Counted from the first letter of the stretch, positions 18,827 through 27,203 are shown. The stretch is DNA of 48,024 bases from Bradyrhizobium neotropicale (GCF_001641695.1 NZ_LSEF01000059.1:38815-86838), one strand, 5' to 3'. Numbers and translations: made by a program. Notes: a model not told the origin generated them from the letters alone.

Positions 18827-19279
18827 CTAATCGCAGCGATGCTGCGCAGGCGTCGGCGCGCCGGTCTTGACGTATTTGCCGTCCCTGATGGTGTAGTCAC
18901 CGCGTTCGCTGCGATTGTAGATCGCGCGCAGGTCGCCATCCTTGGACAGCAGCAGCCCGAACTCACGCGTCTGATGCAGCGATGGGAAGAACACCATCAG
19001 ATTGAGCAGGCCCTCCGCATTGATCGAGGCGGCCACGACCTCGCTGTCATCCTTGGCCTCGCCGAAATTGCGCCGGTACATCACCCGGCCGTCGGGTCTG
19101 ATCTCGTAAGTCAGCACCGCACCCCTGTCGCGGCCGGGCGGCAGCGCGCAGTCGACCGACCATGAGCCGAGCAGGCCCCATTGCTCGACCGTCGTCGCCA
19201 GCGTCTCGGCGCCGGCTCCAGATGTCAGCGCAGCGCACAGCAGCGCGGCTGCAGTCCAGCGGCTCAAGCAACGCATCAT
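18827..19279 (-). CDS. Exported hypothetical protein (150 aa)
   Basis: A signal peptide (MMRCLSRWTAAALLCAALTSGAGA) is followed by about 125 residues with WGLLGSWSVDCALPPGRDRGAVLTYEI and GRVMYRRNFGEAKDDSEVVAAS, a beta-rich pattern seen in periplasmic hypothetical proteins of Bradyrhizobium. Two Cys remain in the mature part (SVDCALP and the C-terminal HRCD), which might pair. The start at 19279 is chosen because it gives the clean signal peptide; a longer frame exists. Function unknown. Confidence 0.68.
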   Translation of the reverse strand: MMRCLSRWTAAALLCAALTSGAGAETLATTVEQWGLLGSWSVDCALPPGRDRGAVLTYEIRPDGRVMYRRNFGEAKDDSEVVAASINAEGLLNLMVFFPSLHQTREFGLLLSKDGDLRAIYNRSERGDYTIRDGKYVKTGAPTPAQHRCD

Positions 19280-19419
19280 GTCCAAAGAAAGCCCCGCCCC
19301 TCGATCGAGCCCGAAGTCTAGCATTCTCACCCAGGCAGTCCATCAACCCTTCGCCAATTTGATCCGCGTCAATGAGGCGGTCCGGCCCTCAGGTAATATC
19401 GAGCTTCCGGAGGGTGATC

Positions 19420-19704
19420 GTGGATAGATCAATGCTGGATGAAGTCGTCGAATTCGCGGGCGATGTGCTGCCGGGAGGCTGCGCCGCGCCGCCTTATTCC
19501 GAGACCGCGTTCCTGGCCGAGCTCGGCGACCGGTTGCGGTCCTCGCGCCTGCGCTGCGCGCTGTCGCGCCGCGAACTTGCCCGCAGGTCGGGGATTTCCG
19601 AGCGCTATATCGCCCAGATCGAGGCGGGCAAGGGCAACGTGTCGATCGTGCTGTTGCTGCGGCTGGCCTCCGCTATACACGGCAGTCAGCCGCAGGCGGC
19701 CTGA
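19420..19704 (+). CDS. XRE-family HTH protein, BzdR/BoxR-like N-terminal domain only
   Basis: 94-residue DNA-binding protein. A short N-terminal arm is followed by a complete XRE helix-turn-helix (ELGDRLRSSRLRCALSRREL, then RSGISERYIAQIEAGKGNVSI and LLLRLASAI). The wording 'SGISERYIAQIEAGKGNVSI' closely resembles BzdR/BoxR-type regulators of benzoyl-CoA pathways, whose C-terminal half is a shikimate-kinase-like ligand domain. Here the protein ends about 10 residues after the HTH, so that domain is absent. GTG start with GGAGGG upstream. Convergent with the aminotransferase, 12 bases apart. Confidence 0.72.
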   Translation: MDRSMLDEVVEFAGDVLPGGCAAPPYSETAFLAELGDRLRSSRLRCALSRRELARRSGISERYIAQIEAGKGNVSIVLLLRLASAIHGSQPQAA

Positions 19705-19716
19705 TCGTCGAGCCAT

Positions 19717-20952
19717 CTAGGCGCGCGCCTTCTCCACATTGGCGCTGCGCGAGGGTACGCCGAACTCCTTGCGGCAGACCTCGGCCAAAACGGCGACGCC
19801 CTCGCGGATCTGCTGATGCGTCGGGCTGGCAAAGCATAGCCGCAGGCGCGGGCTCGAATGGCCCTTGTTGGTCGACCATTCCGGGCCCGGATTGATCGAG
19901 ACCCCCGCGGCAAGCGCGGCCTGGTATAGTTTCAGCGTATCGACCTGATCGGGCAGTTTCACCCACAGGAAGATGCCGCCCTTCGGTTCCTCGAATTCCG
20001 CGGCCGTCCCGAACTGCTCGTTCAGGGCTTCCATCAGCGTATCGAGCTTGGTGCGCAGCGCTTTCGTCAGCGCCGGCACGTGGGTTGCGAAATGCGGCCT
20101 GCAATATTCGGCGAGCACCATCTGCTCCAGCGCGCCGGAGCCGGCATCCGTCTTCAACGACAGCATCCGCGACATCACCTCCCAGGGGGCGACGATGAAG
20201 CCGACGCGCAGCGCCGGTGCGATCGATTTCGAGAACGAGCCGATGTGGATCACCCCGCCCTTGGGGCTCATCGCGTAGATCGCCGGCGGGCGCTCTCCGG
20301 ACCAGACGAGGTCGGCGTAGCAATCATCCTCGAAGATCGGCACGCCGTATTCGGCCGATAGCCGCAGCAGTTCGGCACGCCGGCTCTCCGGCATGATGCT
20401 GCCGGTCGGGTTCTGCACGGTCGGGATGGTGTAGATGTATTTCGGCCGGATGCCGCGGCTCTTCAAATCGGCCAACGTCGTCGCCAGCACGTCCATGCGC
20501 ATGCCGTCTTCGTCGAGGGGGATGCCGATGGTGTTGACCCCGAGCCGGGTCAGGCGGTTGAGCGAGCCCTGATAAGTCTCCTGTTCGACGATCACGGTGT
20601 CACCGCGTGCCAGCAGCGTGTGGTTGACGAGGTCTAGCGCCTGCAGCGAGCCGGAGACAATCAGGAGATCGTCGACAGTGCAAGCGATGCCGGCATCGCG
20701 CTTGAGTTTTGCGACGAGGAATTCGCGGAGCGGCAAATAGCCTTGCGGCCCGTGCGCCAGGCCGTAGGTCGCGAGCGTCCGGCCCTCGCGCCGCAACACC
20801 GCGTCGACCGCTTCGATCAGCCGATCGACGGGCACCTGCTCGGAATCATTGTTGCCGCCGACGAAGCTGTATTTGGCAAGGCCCGTCCAGCGCGCAGTGG
20901 GGGCCGGCAACCCCGGCGGAAACAGGGGCGCGAAATCGAAGCTGGACGTCAT
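19717..20952 (-). CDS. PLP-dependent class I/II aminotransferase (LysN/KAT-like)
   Basis: Fold-type I PLP enzyme, 411 aa. Motifs: YGLAHGPQGYLPLREFLV, IVSGSLQALDLV (PLP phosphate region), IPTVQNPTGSIMP (NPTG 181-184), FEDDCYADL, and the Schiff-base lysine Lys242 in GSFSKSIAPALRVG. It matches the group with 2-aminoadipate/kynurenine-type aminotransferases and the C-terminal half of MocR regulators, but no GntR domain is present. The amino acid substrate is unknown. ATG 20952 follows GAGGAA. Downstream of the DUF3124 gene on the same strand, separated by tandem hairpins that may terminate that transcript. Confidence 0.85.
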   Translation of the reverse strand: MTSSFDFAPLFPPGLPAPTARWTGLAKYSFVGGNNDSEQVPVDRLIEAVDAVLRREGRTLATYGLAHGPQGYLPLREFLVAKLKRDAGIACTVDDLLIVSGSLQALDLVNHTLLARGDTVIVEQETYQGSLNRLTRLGVNTIGIPLDEDGMRMDVLATTLADLKSRGIRPKYIYTIPTVQNPTGSIMPESRRAELLRLSAEYGVPIFEDDCYADLVWSGERPPAIYAMSPKGGVIHIGSFSKSIAPALRVGFIVAPWEVMSRMLSLKTDAGSGALEQMVLAEYCRPHFATHVPALTKALRTKLDTLMEALNEQFGTAAEFEEPKGGIFLWVKLPDQVDTLKLYQAALAAGVSINPGPEWSTNKGHSSPRLRLCFASPTHQQIREGVAVLAEVCRKEFGVPSRSANVEKARA

Positions 20953-21007
20953 GGGCGTTCCTCGTTCTGTTCTTGTTGAGCCGGCCGGCATTGCACCGGC
21001 TGGCCGG

Positions 21008-21073
21008 TTACTTCTTGCCGACCGTCCGGGTCGGACGGTCTTACTTCTTGCCGGCCGTCCGAGTCGGACGGCC
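21008..21073. repeat. 33-bp tandem duplication with two hairpins at the end of the DUF3124 gene
   Basis: Units 21008-21040 and 21041-21073 differ at 3 of 33 positions. On the minus strand each encodes RPTRTxGKK plus a stop, so the gene's C-terminus and stop codon are duplicated. Each unit also contains a hairpin (21020-21028 with 21032-21040; 21053-21062 with 21064-21073). Two of the three differences lie opposite each other in the stem and keep pairing (A-T versus G-C). Another GC-rich stem, CCGGCC/GGCCGG, lies at 20981-21007. Confidence 0.75.
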
Positions 21074-21568
21074 CTGGCTGATGAAAGCGTAATGCGCGTT
21101 GGCGACGCCGCCAACCATCAGGGCTTCGACCACCGGCTCGGCGATTTCGCCCGTGGCGGCCCAGTCGACGATGAAGTTGGCTCCGGTGCCGCCGCGCACA
21201 TCGTCGGTCGGAATGAAGATCGAGACGGTGGCGAGCGGTTTCAGTGCGACCGGTGCCTTCAGATAGCTCTCGACCTGCTTGCCTGTAGTGTCGAAATAGG
21301 CGATGCGTCTGACGACTAGCGGCTGGGTCTCGGACGCGTTGTGGACGCTGAGTGTCACCGAGAAGTCGACGCGCAGCTTGCCCTGGCTCATCGCGACGCT
21401 GGAATAGGCCGGCACATAGAAGCCGCCGGAAACCGCAAGTTCCTCCTTCGGCAGCGTGGTGAGCGAATCGACAAAGCCCTGCTCGATATTGACCTTGGGC
21501 TGCGCGACCGCGGATGGCATCGAGGCGAGCGGACATAGCAGCATTGCAGCGGCAAGCGCCGCCTGCAT
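21041..21568 (-). CDS. DUF3124 exported protein
   Basis: Periplasmic protein of 175 aa from the ATG at 21568, which gives a signal peptide (MQAALAAAMLLCPLASMPSAVAQ). The mature domain is beta-rich (GGFYVPAYSSVAMSQGKLRVDFSVTLSVHNAS, RRIAYFDTTGKQVESYL, TGANFIVDWAA) and fits DUF3124, a family of unknown function. Its C-terminal codons and stop lie in a 33-bp tandem duplication. Divergent from the Kef-type antiporter, 67 bases between starts. No strong ribosome site was found. Confidence 0.78.
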   Translation of the reverse strand: MQAALAAAMLLCPLASMPSAVAQPKVNIEQGFVDSLTTLPKEELAVSGGFYVPAYSSVAMSQGKLRVDFSVTLSVHNASETQPLVVRRIAYFDTTGKQVESYLKAPVALKPLATVSIFIPTDDVRGGTGANFIVDWAATGEIAEPVVEALMVGGVANAHYAFISQGRPTRTAGKK

Positions 21569-21635
21569 GTGACGAATTGCTCGCTTGCCGCGCCGCAACC
21601 CGTCTCTAGGGTGCGGCAAAACGGACCAATTTGGC

Positions 21636-23366
21636 ATGCACGAACTCATTCGCGACATCACTCTCTGTATTCTGTTTGCCTGGATGCTGGGCTTGCTCGC
21701 CCATTTCTCCCGGCAACCGCTGATCCTGGCCTACCTTATCGCCGGCTTCTGCATAGGTCCATTCGGCGCCGGCTGGGTCAAGTCGCAGGAATCGATAAGC
21801 GTCATCTCCGAGCTCGGCCTGATCTTCATGCTGTTCATGATCGGGCTCGAGATCGACCTGAAGAAGATCGTGCGGGCAGGGCGAGTGATCCTGTTCGCGG
21901 CCGGGGGCCAGCTCCTCGGCGGCTGCCTGCTCGGCATCCTGTTCTTCGTCGGCATCGGCCTGTCGCTCGGCGGCGGGCACTTCGATGCGCTCTATCTCTG
22001 CGTCGCCTGCGCGCTCTCCAGCACCGTCATCATCGTCAAGGTGCTCTACGAGAAGCGCGAGCTCGACACGCTGCCTGGCCGCATCACGCTCGGCGTTATG
22101 GTGCTCCAGGACATCTTCGCCATCCTGTTCCTGGCGGTGCAGCCGAGCCTCGCCAATCTGCAGGTCAGCGTCATCCTGCTCTCGATCGGCCGCGTCGCGG
22201 TGCTGGTTGCAGCGGCGCTGCTGGTCAGCCGCTACGTGCTGCCGCGGCTGTTCCACCAGATCGCCCGCCGGCCCGAGCTGATCCTGCTCGGTGCGCTCGC
22301 CTGGTGCTTTCTGGTCGCCGAGACCGCCGAGCGGCTGTCGCTGTCACGCGAGATGGGCGCCCTGATCGCCGGCGTCTCGCTGTCGACCTTCCCCTATGCG
22401 CTCGACGTCACGGCCAAGGTCACGACCTTGCGGGACTTCTTCATCACGCTGTTCTTCGTCGCCCTCGGCATGACCATTCCGGTGCCGGGCCTCTCCGTCA
22501 TCGGGCTCGCCTTGATGATTGCGGCCTTCACGGTGGTGAGCCGCGTCGTCACCACCTTCGCGCCCCTCTATCTGATGAAGCAGGGGTTGCGAGCCAGCTT
22601 GTTGCCGGCCATCAACCTCGCGCAGATCTCCGAGTTCTCGCTCGTGGTGATCCAGACCGGCGTCGCCGACCACCACATCGCGCCGCAGACGGCGAACGCG
22701 GCTTCCTTTGCCTTCGTGGTGCTGGCCGTGCTCTCGACTTTCGTGATGGTGCGCAGCGACGAGATCACGCGCTGGGCGATCGGGCCCCTCAAGCGGATCG
22801 GCCTGCGCGACCTCGACCATGGCAACGGCCATGCCGAGGAGGGGGACGAGGGCGGCCATGGCGAGGCCCGCCGCATCGTCATCCTCGGCTTTTTCCGTGC
22901 GGCGAGCGCGTTGCTGGCGGAGATCGAGCGTCAGGCGCCCGTGTTGCTGGAGCAGATCACGGTCGTTGATTTCAACCCCAATGTGTATCAGACCCTGCTC
23001 TCGCGCGGCCTGCACGTGATCTATGGCGACATCAGCAACGTCGATACGCTGGTTCATGCCGGCGTCGGCAAGTCCGAGATGATCATCCTCAGCGTGCCGG
23101 ATTCGCTCCTGAAGGGCGCCACCAACGAGAAGCTGGTTCGCCACGTCCGCGCGCTCAACCCGAATGCCCTGATCGTCGCGACGGCCGACCTGCTGGCTGA
23201 TGTCGGCGAGCTCTACACGGCGGGCGCCAGCTATGTCACGGTGACCCGGCTCGGCGACGCCCATGAGCTGTTCACGGTGATCGAGGCCGCCCAGGCCGGT
23301 CTCCTGGCCGACAAGCGGGCGGAGCTCGACCTGCGGCTGAGCGAGCGGCGCGAAGTGCTGCCCTGA
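21636..23366 (+). CDS. CPA2-family (Kef/YbaL-type) cation/proton antiporter with TrkA-N-like domain
   Basis: Inner-membrane antiporter of 576 aa from ATG 21636. About 12 membrane segments run to residue 395 with typical CPA2 text (LIAGFCIGPFGAGWV, ELGLIFMLFMIGLEIDLKKI, GVMVLQDIFAILFL, LAQISEFSLVV). A cytoplasmic TrkA-N-like domain follows a His/Glu/Gly-rich linker. Its first strand reads RRIVILGFFRAAS: the GxGxxG loop of NAD-binding RCK domains is missing, although the acidic strand end VVDFNP and the second half are kept. It probably exports K+ or another monovalent cation; sensing by NAD(H) may be lost. Confidence 0.85.
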   Translation: MHELIRDITLCILFAWMLGLLAHFSRQPLILAYLIAGFCIGPFGAGWVKSQESISVISELGLIFMLFMIGLEIDLKKIVRAGRVILFAAGGQLLGGCLLGILFFVGIGLSLGGGHFDALYLCVACALSSTVIIVKVLYEKRELDTLPGRITLGVMVLQDIFAILFLAVQPSLANLQVSVILLSIGRVAVLVAAALLVSRYVLPRLFHQIARRPELILLGALAWCFLVAETAERLSLSREMGALIAGVSLSTFPYALDVTAKVTTLRDFFITLFFVALGMTIPVPGLSVIGLALMIAAFTVVSRVVTTFAPLYLMKQGLRASLLPAINLAQISEFSLVVIQTGVADHHIAPQTANAASFAFVVLAVLSTFVMVRSDEITRWAIGPLKRIGLRDLDHGNGHAEEGDEGGHGEARRIVILGFFRAASALLAEIERQAPVLLEQITVVDFNPNVYQTLLSRGLHVIYGDISNVDTLVHAGVGKSEMIILSVPDSLLKGATNEKLVRHVRALNPNALIVATADLLADVGELYTAGASYVTVTRLGDAHELFTVIEAAQAGLLADKRAELDLRLSERREVLP

Positions 23367-23542
23367 GGGCATCCGGGCATCTTCCGCCTGACCGGACCGC
23401 GCCTATATCGCTGGTATCTTCGGTGCAAACCTGAAACCCCGTAAGCAGGCCAGCCGCCGGGCATATGTGGTTGCGCCCAGGACACTAGCGCGCCGGCCCA
23501 AGTCCGGCTAAGCCTCCGGCCATAACCGATAGAGATTGGGAA

Positions 23543-24619
23543 ATGCCCGATACCGTTCAGGAAGTTTTGCAGGCCTTTGCCCGGGGTGAGCTCGTCGTCG
23601 TGACCGACGACGAAGACCGCGAGGGCGAGGGCGATCTCATTGTCGCGGCCTCGTTCTGCACGGCCGAGAAGATGGCGTTCATCATCCGCCACACCTCCGG
23701 CATCGTCTGTGCGCCGATCACCACCGAGGACGCGCGCCGCCTGCGGCTCGATCCGATGGTCGCCCACAATGACTCCGCCCACACCACCGCCTTCACAGTC
23801 TCGATCGACTACAAGCCTGACGGCGGCACCGGCATCTCGGCGGAGGAACGCGCCTCCTGCTGCCGCGCGCTCGCCAATCCCAATGTCGGCGCCGCCGACT
23901 TCGCCCGTCCGGGCCACATCTTCCCGCTGATCGCCAAGGACGGCGGTGTGCTCTTGCGCTCCGGCCACACCGAAGCGGCAGTCGATCTCTGCAAGCTTTC
24001 GGGGCTGCCGCCGGTCGGCGTGATCAGCGAATTGATGAACGATGATGGCAGCGTGATGAAGGGCGAGCAGGTCGCCCGCTTCGCCGCCCAGAACAAGCTC
24101 AAGCATGTCACGATCGCCGATCTGATCGCATATCGCCAGGCGCGCGAAAAACTGATCGAGCGGGTCGCGACCTTCGTCACCGAGAGCCCGATCGGCCCGC
24201 TCCAGGGTTATGCCTACCGCTCGCCCTTCGACTCCATCGCCCACGTCGCCTTCGTCTACAACGGGGTCGGCGACGGCAGGAACGTGCTGACGCGCTTCCA
24301 CAAGCCGAACATCGTCAAGGACACCTTTACCGGCCACAAGCGCATGGCGGCCGTGCTCGAGCACTTCAAGAAATCCGGCCGTGGCGTGCTGGTGTACTTG
24401 CGCGACGGCGCGGCCGGCGTGCCGGTGTCGCCGCTGCCGGACGAGACGTCGACCGAGGCCGACCGCAACCGCCAGTGGCGCGAGGTCGGCGTCGGCGCGC
24501 AGATCCTGCGCGATCTCGGCGTCACCTCGATCCGGCATCTCACCTCTTCGGTGCACGACTACAAGGGATTGTCGGGCTTCGGCATCGAGATCGTTGCGAA
24601 CGAACAGCTCGAGACCTGA
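23543..24619 (+). CDS. ribB: 3,4-dihydroxy-2-butanone-4-phosphate synthase fused to degenerate GTP cyclohydrolase II domain
   Basis: Riboflavin pathway enzyme converting ribulose 5-phosphate to dihydroxybutanone phosphate and formate, 358 aa. The RibB domain (1-205) has the acidic DDEDREGEGDL, RHTSGIVCAP and RSGHTEAAVDL motifs for Mg2+ and substrate. Residues 210-358 align in length with RibA, but the zinc ligands (Cys-x2-Gly-x7-Cys-x-Cys) and catalytic residues are absent, so GTP cyclohydrolase activity is not expected. Such RibB-plus-degenerate-RibA fusions (RibBX) are known in alphaproteobacteria. No FMN riboswitch was found in the 176-base upstream gap. Confidence 0.9.
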   Translation: MPDTVQEVLQAFARGELVVVTDDEDREGEGDLIVAASFCTAEKMAFIIRHTSGIVCAPITTEDARRLRLDPMVAHNDSAHTTAFTVSIDYKPDGGTGISAEERASCCRALANPNVGAADFARPGHIFPLIAKDGGVLLRSGHTEAAVDLCKLSGLPPVGVISELMNDDGSVMKGEQVARFAAQNKLKHVTIADLIAYRQAREKLIERVATFVTESPIGPLQGYAYRSPFDSIAHVAFVYNGVGDGRNVLTRFHKPNIVKDTFTGHKRMAAVLEHFKKSGRGVLVYLRDGAAGVPVSPLPDETSTEADRNRQWREVGVGAQILRDLGVTSIRHLTSSVHDYKGLSGFGIEIVANEQLET

Positions 24620-24625
24620 GGCGTT

Positions 24626-24719
24626 GTCATTCGGGGCTGGCGCAAAGCGCCAGCCCCGGAGCCTCGATGTTGGTTGACGTCGAAAGATGTCGGGGGCGCA
24701 TTGCGCGTCCCGGAATGAC
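24626..24719. repeat. Palindromic intergenic repeat
   Basis: Begins gtcattc and ends ggaatgac, with an inner perfect 11-bp stem (24633-24643 with 24647-24657, loop AAA). Same family as the elements at 26033, 27089, 36626 and 42983. The strong inner stem may also end the ribB transcript. Confidence 0.7.
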
Positions 24720-24807
24720 CGAAACCAGGATGCAATTGCACTTGTTGCCCCGGCGCTTTAATTTGTCGGGCAATTTTTAGACGGAACCAGACGCGAAAGG
24801 ACGTTTC

Positions 24808-26022
24808 ATGAGCGTGCGCCCTCAGGCCAAGGACAAGCCGGCTGCGGCTTCTTTCCAGTGGGACGATCCGTTCCTGCTCGACGAACAGCTCACCGAAGAC
24901 GAACGTATGGTGCGCGACACCGCGCGCGCCTATGCCCAGGACAAGCTGCTGCCGCGCGTCTCCAAGGCCTATCTGGAAGAGAAGACCGATCGAGAGATCT
25001 TCAACGAGATGGGCGAGCTCGGCCTGATTGGCATCACGCTGCCGGAGGAATATGGCTGCGCCAACGCGAGCTATGTCGCCTACGGCCTCGTCGCGCGCGA
25101 GATCGAGCGGGTCGATTCCGGCTATCGCTCGATGAATTCGGTGCAGTCCTCGCTGGTGATGTATCCGATCTACGCCTATGGCGACGAGAACCAGCGCAAG
25201 AAGTACCTGCCGAAGCTTGCCAGCGGCGAGTGGGTCGGCTGCTTCGGCCTTACCGAGCCCGACGCCGGCTCCGACCCGGCTGGCATGAAGACCCGCGCCG
25301 AGAAGGTCTCGGACGGCTATCGCCTGACCGGCAGCAAGATGTGGATCTCGAACGCCCCGATCGCCGACGTCTTCGTGGTCTGGGCCAAGTCGGCCGAGCA
25401 CGACAACCAGATCCGTGGCTTCGTGCTGGAGAAGGGCATGAAGGGCCTGTCCGCGCCGAAGATTGGCGGCAAGCTGTCCTTGCGTGCCTCGATCACCGGC
25501 GAAGTCGTGATGGACGGTGTCGTGGTTCCGGAAGACGCGCTGCTGCCCAACGTTTCCGGCCTGAAGGGTCCGTTCGGCTGTCTCAACCGCGCCCGCTACG
25601 GCATCTCCTGGGGCGCGCTTGGCGCCGCCGAGGACTGCATGCACCGCGCTCGCCAGTACACGCTCGACCGCAAGCAGTTCGGCAAGCCGCTCGCCGCGAC
25701 CCAGCTCGTGCAGAAGAAGCTCGCCGACATGGAGACCGAGATCGCGCTGGGCCTGCAGGCCTCGCTGCGCGTCGGCCGCCTGATGGACGAGGGCAAGTTC
25801 GCGCCCGAGATGATCTCGATCGTCAAGCGCAACAATTGCGGCAAGGCGCTCGATATCGCGCGCGTCGCGCGCGACATGCACGGCGGCAACGGCATCTCGA
25901 TCGAGTACCATGTGATGCGCCACGTCCATAACCTCGAGACGGTCAACACCTATGAGGGCACCCACGACGTCCACGCCCTGATCCTTGGCCGCGCCATCAC
26001 GGGCATCCAGGCGTTCTTCTAA
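24808..26022 (+). CDS. gcdH: Glutaryl-CoA dehydrogenase
   Basis: FAD-dependent acyl-CoA dehydrogenase, 404 aa, that oxidises and decarboxylates glutaryl-CoA to crotonyl-CoA in lysine, tryptophan and aromatic acid breakdown. The opening FQWDDPFLLDEQLTEDERMVRDTARAYAQ, the stretches SGYRSMNSVQSSL and CFGLTEPDAGSDP, and NARYGISWGALGAAEDC are specific to this subfamily. The catalytic base is Glu383 in TYEGTHDVH. Electrons pass to ETF. ATG 24808 follows AAAGGACG. Flanked on both sides by palindromic repeats; other genes of the pathway are not adjacent. Confidence 0.93.
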   Translation: MSVRPQAKDKPAAASFQWDDPFLLDEQLTEDERMVRDTARAYAQDKLLPRVSKAYLEEKTDREIFNEMGELGLIGITLPEEYGCANASYVAYGLVAREIERVDSGYRSMNSVQSSLVMYPIYAYGDENQRKKYLPKLASGEWVGCFGLTEPDAGSDPAGMKTRAEKVSDGYRLTGSKMWISNAPIADVFVVWAKSAEHDNQIRGFVLEKGMKGLSAPKIGGKLSLRASITGEVVMDGVVVPEDALLPNVSGLKGPFGCLNRARYGISWGALGAAEDCMHRARQYTLDRKQFGKPLAATQLVQKKLADMETEIALGLQASLRVGRLMDEGKFAPEMISIVKRNNCGKALDIARVARDMHGGNGISIEYHVMRHVHNLETVNTYEGTHDVHALILGRAITGIQAFF

Positions 26023-26032
26023 GTACGTCTTC

Positions 26033-26136
26033 CGTCATTCCGGGGCGCGCAAAGCGCGCCCCCGGAATCTCGGGCCGCATCATCCTGTTCAATCGAGATT
26101 CCGGGTCTGGCCCTGACGGGCCGTCCCGGAATGACG
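26033..26136. repeat. Palindromic intergenic repeat
   Basis: cgtcattccgggg at the left, tcccggaatgacg at the right, with an inner stem ggggcgcgcaaagcgcgcccc. Two half elements face each other around gagattccgggtctgg. It fills the gap between gcdH and the MBL-fold gene and reaches to 21 bases before the latter's ATG. Confidence 0.72.
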
Positions 26137-26157
26137 TCAAAGAACAAAGAAGAAGCC

Positions 26158-27081
26158 ATGTCCGACAACGACGACGTCCCGTTCAACCGCAATTTCCCGC
26201 TGAAGCCTGGAATCGTCGAGGAAGTCCGTCCCGGCGTGCGACGCGTGCTGTGCGACAATCCGAGCCCGTTCACCTTCACCGGTACGGTCAGCTACATCGT
26301 CGGCAAGGGTAACGTCGCGATCATCGATCCCGGTCCGGACAGCGGGGCGCATGCGGCCGCGCTGCTCGATGCCGTTCGCGGCGAGACCGTGAGCCACATC
26401 CTTATCACCCATACCCACCGCGATCACTCGCCCAACACGGGGCGGATCAAGCAGGCGACCGGAGCGACCGTCTACGCCGAGGGGCCGCACCGCGCCTCGC
26501 GACCGCGCTTCGAGAGCGAGAAGCACAATCCGGAGTCCGGTGCCGACCGCGACTTCGCGCCCGACGTCAGGATCGCTCATGGCGACGTCATCGAAGGCGC
26601 CGGCTGGCGGCTCGAGGCCGTGGCGACGCCCGGCCATACCGCCAATCATCTGGCGTTCGCCTGGCCCGAGCGAAAGTTCAACTTCGTCGGCGATCACGTG
26701 ATGGGCTGGTCGACCTCGATCGTGGCGCCGCCCGACGGCTCGATGATCGACTATATGGACTCGCTCGAGCGGCTGGCTGCGCGCGAGGAGGATCTCTATT
26801 TTTCCGGCCATGGACCGGAGATCCCGGATGGGCCGCGCTTCGTGCGCTTCCTGATCCGCCACCGCAAGGCGCGCGAGGCGTCAATCCTGCACCGCCTCGC
26901 CAAGGGCGAGGCCGATATCCCTACCATGGTGCGGGCGATCTATATCGGCATCGATCCGCGGCTGACGACGGCCGCCGGCTATTCCGTGCTGGCGCATTTG
27001 GAGGATCTGGTCGCCCGCGGCGTGGTCGCGACGGACGGCGATCCCGTGATTTCCGGGACGTACAGGATGGCGAGCACCTAG
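26158..27081 (+). CDS. MBL-fold metallohydrolase (LACTB2-like)
   Basis: Zinc hydrolase of 307 aa. The signature is complete: H85-x-H87-x-D89-H90 (ITHTHRDHSP), TPGHTANH, GDHVMGW and SGHGPEI. The C-terminal 50 residues (LHRLAKGEADIPTMVRAIY... LEDLVARGVV) form the winged-helix tail of LACTB2-type proteins, some of which are RNA endonucleases while others hydrolyse thioesters or lactones; the substrate here is open. The ATG at 26158 was chosen over an in-frame ATG at 26131 that lies inside the upstream palindromic repeat. Confidence 0.85.
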   Translation: MSDNDDVPFNRNFPLKPGIVEEVRPGVRRVLCDNPSPFTFTGTVSYIVGKGNVAIIDPGPDSGAHAAALLDAVRGETVSHILITHTHRDHSPNTGRIKQATGATVYAEGPHRASRPRFESEKHNPESGADRDFAPDVRIAHGDVIEGAGWRLEAVATPGHTANHLAFAWPERKFNFVGDHVMGWSTSIVAPPDGSMIDYMDSLERLAAREEDLYFSGHGPEIPDGPRFVRFLIRHRKAREASILHRLAKGEADIPTMVRAIYIGIDPRLTTAAGYSVLAHLEDLVARGVVATDGDPVISGTYRMAST

Positions 27082-27088
27082 CTCCACC

Positions 27089-27195
27089 CGTCATTCCGGG
27101 GCGATGCGCAGCATCGAGCCCGGAATCCATTCATCCACCAACCCTGCTGCCCGATGGATTCCGGGTTCGGTCCTGCGGACCGCCCCGGAATGACG
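27089..27195. repeat. Palindromic intergenic repeat
   Basis: cgtcattccgggg to ccccggaatgacg, with inner inverted pair ggaatccat / atggattcc. Lies between the convergent MBL-fold and DUF1499 genes and may act as a bidirectional terminator. Confidence 0.72.
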
Positions 27196-27203
27196 CTAGC
27201 GCG

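Noticed and set aside
23367..23542. Possible FMN riboswitch upstream of ribB
   Set aside because: The conserved FMN aptamer segments (AGGGGCAGGGTGAAATTCCC-like, ACCGGCGGT, AGTCCGCGA) are not present.
26131..26157. Earlier ATG at 26131 as start of the MBL-fold protein
   Set aside because: It lies inside the palindromic repeat element (ggaatgacg), and the ATG at 26158 gives the expected family N-terminus.
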